A stretch of 64,000 nt of DNA, from assembly GCA_012295275.1 (NCBI GenBank), contig CM022670.1, forward strand, positions 2,433,835-2,497,834, read 5' to 3'. The notes beneath the pieces are model-generated. The model was given only the letters and a program-made list of their open reading frames with translations. It was not told the DNA's origin and made no database searches. The position numbers and the translations under genes were made by a program. Source of the DNA: Chrysomallon squamiferum. Taxonomy: Eukaryota > Mollusca > Gastropoda > Neomphalida > Peltospiridae. Shown here one piece after another: positions 59,971 to 64,000 of this stretch (its first letter is position 1; every line of letters starts with the position of its first letter).

Positions 59971-61522
59971 TTAAATTTGTATTTTTCTCTTTCTTCTTTA
60001 TTACAAGATACCGAATTTATTTTTGAAAAAAAAAAAATAATAATAATAATAATAAAGATGAATAAGATAACTGAAAAATCCGTGATCTCTAAAAGACCCG
60101 GGGATCTGCAGTTTGTATGTGGCGAATGGGACATAATTCCCTGTGATGAGCACAAACAGGCTGTTTACTAACGGGTCACACTTTATTAACTAACACACAA
60201 ATCTCCCGTCTCAGCGACCCAGGACACCCCCACCCCCAGATGTACAGAGGCGGTACATCAGAGATGACTTCGTCACACGATACCATTCAACACAATTCAA
60301 AAATTATCATCTTCATCATCGTCGTCGTCAAAGTGAAAAAAATTGACGTTTTCATCATACTGGAACTTCTGCAATTATATAAGAGATGAAAGTGGTGGGG
60401 AATATTCTTTCAGGAAAAAATAATAAATAATAATAAAAAATGAATTTAAAAATATCAAAGAGATAATTAATGGTCTGTCCCATTGTAGTGAAAGATATGA
60501 TAGTCAAAGCGATGATGGCCATTTGCAAGATGTTCAGACAATGTACTGTGAATATACAATAGGTTCAAACGTTAATTATCACAGTTCTGGCTTGGATGAT
60601 CAAAAATATGATGACCGAAGTGATACTAAATCTTGTATTATCTGTTGTAATTTTTTTGTCGCAGGTGGATCTAAATAAATGCAGTTGAGTTTGAGAAAAA
60701 TGTATTTTGATAAAAAATATCTTAATATAGCACCATACACAGAATTCGCTGTTTAATCTTACAATACGTGAATTTTAGGCAAATGTAGAAAATTAAATCG
60801 ATGACTTTCCTTTTGGCAACGTCACTGGCTGTCATTGTTTAAAATTAGCTTTATCTGAAAAGCTTTATGAAATATACGGGTAAAAAAAAAATACAATGAA
60901 AATGAGTGAAAAAAAGAGAAAAGAAACATTTTTAAATCGACAAGAAATGTGATTCGTTAGTTATTTAACAAAACCTTTTACACATTCAAAAACTCTGCCC
61001 TCCCATTTGAATATTATTTTCAAACACGTATAATCATGAGCTTAAACTCTGCATTGTCATTATTTATAACTCTGCAATATATATTAAAAAATAAGAAGCA
61101 TTTTGAGCTTTGCTGTGGGGAAATGTAATTCTTGAGAAAACTGAAGGCTGGATTTCGCAGACTAACACTTAACATGATATCAGAGTTGACAAATGCTGGG
61201 TCCAACGACTTCCTGTTCTAGCACGACATGTGTGAAAGTCCTTTGTGCATTAGCGGACGGCGAAGCGACACCTTTGTAAATTCCACCATTTGTTTGTTCA
61301 CTGTAAGGTAAGCTTACATCTGCCGACGTGCACGCTGTACCAATGTGTTTTCGTCTCCTCCATAATAGCGTCCTTCTTTATGTACATGACAGGTCGTATT
61401 GTTAAAATAAACACCAGCTTGATACCTCGATACTAAATTACCTTTTTCCAGTAATTGCATTATTTGAAATAGATTCCCATCCCGGTATTTTCCATGTATA
61501 TATTTTCTTTGAATAATTGCAG

Positions 61523-61632
61523 CGAAGCAGATCCTTCTGAGTGAGAAGCGTGTACAGAAAGTGGTTCGCTTTCTTTGTGCGGATTTTCTTCAACAACACC
61601 GGTCTGACCTCGGCAAACTGTTCCGGCGCCGA
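61523..61632 (+). other. Exon-like segment, unrecognised product
   Basis: 110 nt between a consensus acceptor (GAATAATTGCAG, AG 61521-61522) and a consensus donor (GTATGT at 61633). One frame is open throughout (phase 2 start) and encodes an amphipathic, basic, helix-like stretch (EKRVQKVVRFLCADFLQQHR, then a Leu-Phe-Arg-Arg-Arg end). It is far richer in G/C than its neighbourhood, with codon-like third positions. I do not recognise the family. A 36-codon open frame can arise by chance, so this is only a candidate internal exon. Confidence 0.3.
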
Positions 61633-62145
61633 GTATGTTGTTCCTCTCTCTCCGCTTAAATCAGTTCATTTTTATTTACATTTATACTGATACGATGATA
61701 ATACATTAGAATCAGATACGTATAAGATGTTCGGGCAATGATCTGTCACACAGCGAAGTCTCACATTACAAAAAACAAGTTTTGACTATTGTAGTAAACA
61801 GAATTAAAAAGAAAGGAAAGAAGAAGAAGATAAAATAAAAATGGAGAACTACAGTAGTTGGCAGCTATGTGTGAAAGAATGACGTAGCAGTTTTTTTCTT
61901 TTATTAATTTCCGACGAGTCACCTAAATATTTTTGAATGTAAAATAATATCTCGAGATCTGAAATTAAATCTGGGGTAAAAGTTTGTGACAAATAGATAT
62001 TAAAGACTGAGATGTCGTCACTAGATAGAGTGAAGTAGACTAGAAGAACAAAATTAATGGTTTACAGATTTAATCTTCATGTCATTTTGTGTCTGCGAGA
62101 GTATGTTTTATAAAGCTGTATAGACACATTATATTTGTGTTTTGT

Positions 62146-62148
<3 letters not shown>

Positions 62149-62230
<82 letters not shown>

Positions 62231-62235
62231 GAGAA
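62149..62235. repeat. (GA)n microsatellite with two GATA interruptions
   Basis: About 40 GA units, interrupted at 62219-62226 by GATAGAGATA. Confidence 0.95.
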
Positions 62236-63479
62236 TTACAGTAACAAAACCTTTTCTAAAATGTTCGATAAACTTTACAACAGAAAACAACAACAGCAAC
62301 AAACAAATTAATAAATAAATAAATAAACCTGACAAACAGGCATATATGTGGTTCAGCGTTGCCTCAAAGAGACAAGTTATACAATGTAACGATGATGATA
62401 TAGACACGATTTATAATAAAACCATTATCACATATGTTATTATAACCTAACAATGACGACATACAACTTACACAAAGTAACCATAATATATGCAAGCTAT
62501 ATAATGTAACCAAGATGATATATACAAGATATCCAATGTAAGGTACACACACACAACAAACATCATATGACAAAAATCAGGACACTGCAAAGAATATACC
62601 GTATTATTTAATGATAGTGAACACGTGTTATATCACAAAACAATAAATAAGTAATCATGGAAGCAAAAAATTATAAACGTTGCATGCACCGAAGACATAT
62701 TCTAAACATACCATGCAGACTTGTAATTAAACGCACCATCTACAGCGCACGTAGAAAGGAAGGCATAAAATAAATTTATAAAAATGTATGTGATGACTTG
62801 AAAGAAGAAATATTTCTTTACCAGATATTATTATTCTTTGATATTCTCGCCTATTCAGCTGGGAAGTAATATCAATGTTTTCACAGCAGATGCCGTTAAA
62901 TCTTTGATGTGGAATCTCAGTCTGTTTGTTGGTTTATTAATTCCTCACCGTGTTTATTTCAATATCTAACACTCACCCTCAAGCCCTCTCTTTCTTAATT
63001 GGTATCTATTTTACTAGTTAATTATCTCTGTATATCTGTCTACTTATCTAATTATCATCTATCGATTCACTGACCTATCAAAATCAACCTATCTCTGTTA
63101 CCAAGCAGCAGCAATTTCCGATAACTTTATATCAATAAAATGTTGTTGTTTTTGTTTTTTTCATTTTTGAACGGTCAACTGCGCTAAATCATATTCATTT
63201 CAATTTATCAGCGAGTTTTCTTCCATTTACAATGGGTTATTCTGTGCAATTTCATGTCTACGTGTGAGAGACTTTCTGCTGGCACTGCATTTACAAACAT
63301 GCACACGTACACTCATACATTTCTCCACAAAAACAAAGCTTACTCTCTTTTCAGCTGCAAAACGATTATCATCAAGAACATTTTATATCAGCCCCATTAA
63401 CACCGACTTAATAAAACTGATATATAAAAGTAATATTTTCTTGCAAATCATATCAAGGGCCATGGTTTAATGACTTCAT

Positions 63480-64000
63480 TACTTTTCGTTTAGCCACTTC
63501 AGATTATACGTACCTATCGCGCCGACAAGAGAAACCGGTAAGTACAAATAAGAGTGGGCAACAAAACCTAATGACGATATTAATGCGAAATTTGTTCGTG
63601 CATATGATCTCCTCATCGACGAATGCCGAATCAGAAAAGGACTCGGTCGGCTGTGATTTATTGCGCGTCGTAAAGTTGTCAAAGAAACTGACAGCGGCGA
63701 TATCTATAAACACTGAAAATATTAACTTTGTCGACTTGCATTGCTAAATAAACAGAATATCATTTCTGAAAACGAGGGCATTTAGCGATACAAGGTCTTC
63801 CAAGCCTTGATCTATTGCGCGAAAGGGGAAGTAATTCTTTCCGATATTACTGCAGCGAAGCAAAATGGTTGCCCGCTTCGCTGAGTTCATTCATAGAAGA
63901 AAAAAAGGGCTTTGTCGCATAAATAAAAGGAAAAATCATTGCCACGCTTCGAGCAGTAATGTCCACTGTTATCCGGCGGTAAAATGAGCAATATCTTTTT
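63480..64000. promoter_or_regulatory. CpG-rich terminal island
   Basis: The most CpG-dense stretch seen (TCGCGCCGACAAG, TTGCGCGTCG, CAGCGGCGATATC). It includes a 9-bp inverted repeat CAGCGAAGC/GCTTCGCTG near 63853-63883. No ORF with splice signals is convincing. It may be a promoter or regulatory element of a gene to the right of the window. Confidence 0.3.

Larger units (their letters stand above)
50912..64000. other. 13-kb region without a convincing gene
   Basis: No multi-exon gene could be assembled on either strand. Compared with 1-41 kb, CpG dinucleotides and mixed-composition stretches are more frequent by eye, in islands separated by A/T and simple-repeat DNA. Open stretches here are mostly repeats read as protein (Ser-Leu, Ile and Asp runs). 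It may be a gene desert with regulatory elements, or part of a long intron of a gene beyond the right edge. Confidence 0.5.

Noticed and set aside
60052-60171. Small plus-strand ORF after an AAT run (near KRPGDLQFVCGEWDIIPC)
   Set aside because: Short, no splice signals or recognised domain; could be chance in a mixed-composition stretch.
61200-61315. Possible exon upstream of 61523 ending at AAG|GTAAGC (about 61313)
   Set aside because: Its open frame ends in phase 2, which joins to a stop in the 61523 segment; phases do not fit.

Overview
The window is nuclear DNA of an animal. Every recognisable gene is split by GT-AG introns, intergenic DNA is very AT-rich, and simple repeats are frequent. 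The gene set fits a lophotrochozoan, most likely a mollusc: a CRAL-TRIO lipid-transfer protein, an SLC36 transporter, a folate-receptor-family protein, a secreted beta-lactamase-like protein, mitochondrial ribosomal protein uL30m, and an IgGFc-binding/EGF membrane protein. The mollusc placement is inference from gene families and base composition. No marker gene fixes the species.

Layout. 1.7-16.2 kb (+): a six-exon CRAL-TRIO gene with an 11.3 kb first intron and a 27-nt microexon. 16.4-22.9 kb: AT-rich intergenic DNA with a 151-bp tandem duplication next to a tRNA-like SINE relic. 22.97-30.3 kb (-): an SLC36-type amino acid transporter with nine coding exons and at least one 5' UTR exon. It stands head to head with the folate-receptor-like gene (+, 31.5-33.5 kb), and a near-perfect 27-bp inverted repeat lies between them. 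36.2-40.5 kb (+): a seven-exon secreted serine beta-lactamase-like protein with a furin-type site before its C-terminal domain. 41.95-43.9 kb (+): MRPL30. 45.8-50.2 kb (+): the IgGFc-binding-like/EGF/transmembrane protein. 50.7-64 kb has no convincing gene. It holds several more GC/CpG-rich noncoding islands and long GA, ATC and poly-A tracts, and looks like a regulatory landscape or a very long intron.

Exon coordinates were worked out by hand from splice signals, and reading phases were checked codon by codon. Four genes are fully consistent (CRAL-TRIO 237 aa, SLC36 476 aa, folate-receptor-like 257 aa, beta-lactamase-like 569 aa). Two are not. MRPL30 has an ATGAATGA doubling at the exon 3 acceptor that shifts the frame unless an AG 10 nt downstream is used. 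The IgGFc-binding-like gene carries a one-base frameshift in exon 2, probably in an AAAA run. These are the most checkable oddities in the window. I found no CRISPR array, operon, rRNA, intact tRNA or intact transposon, and no clear evidence of a wholly new biological system.
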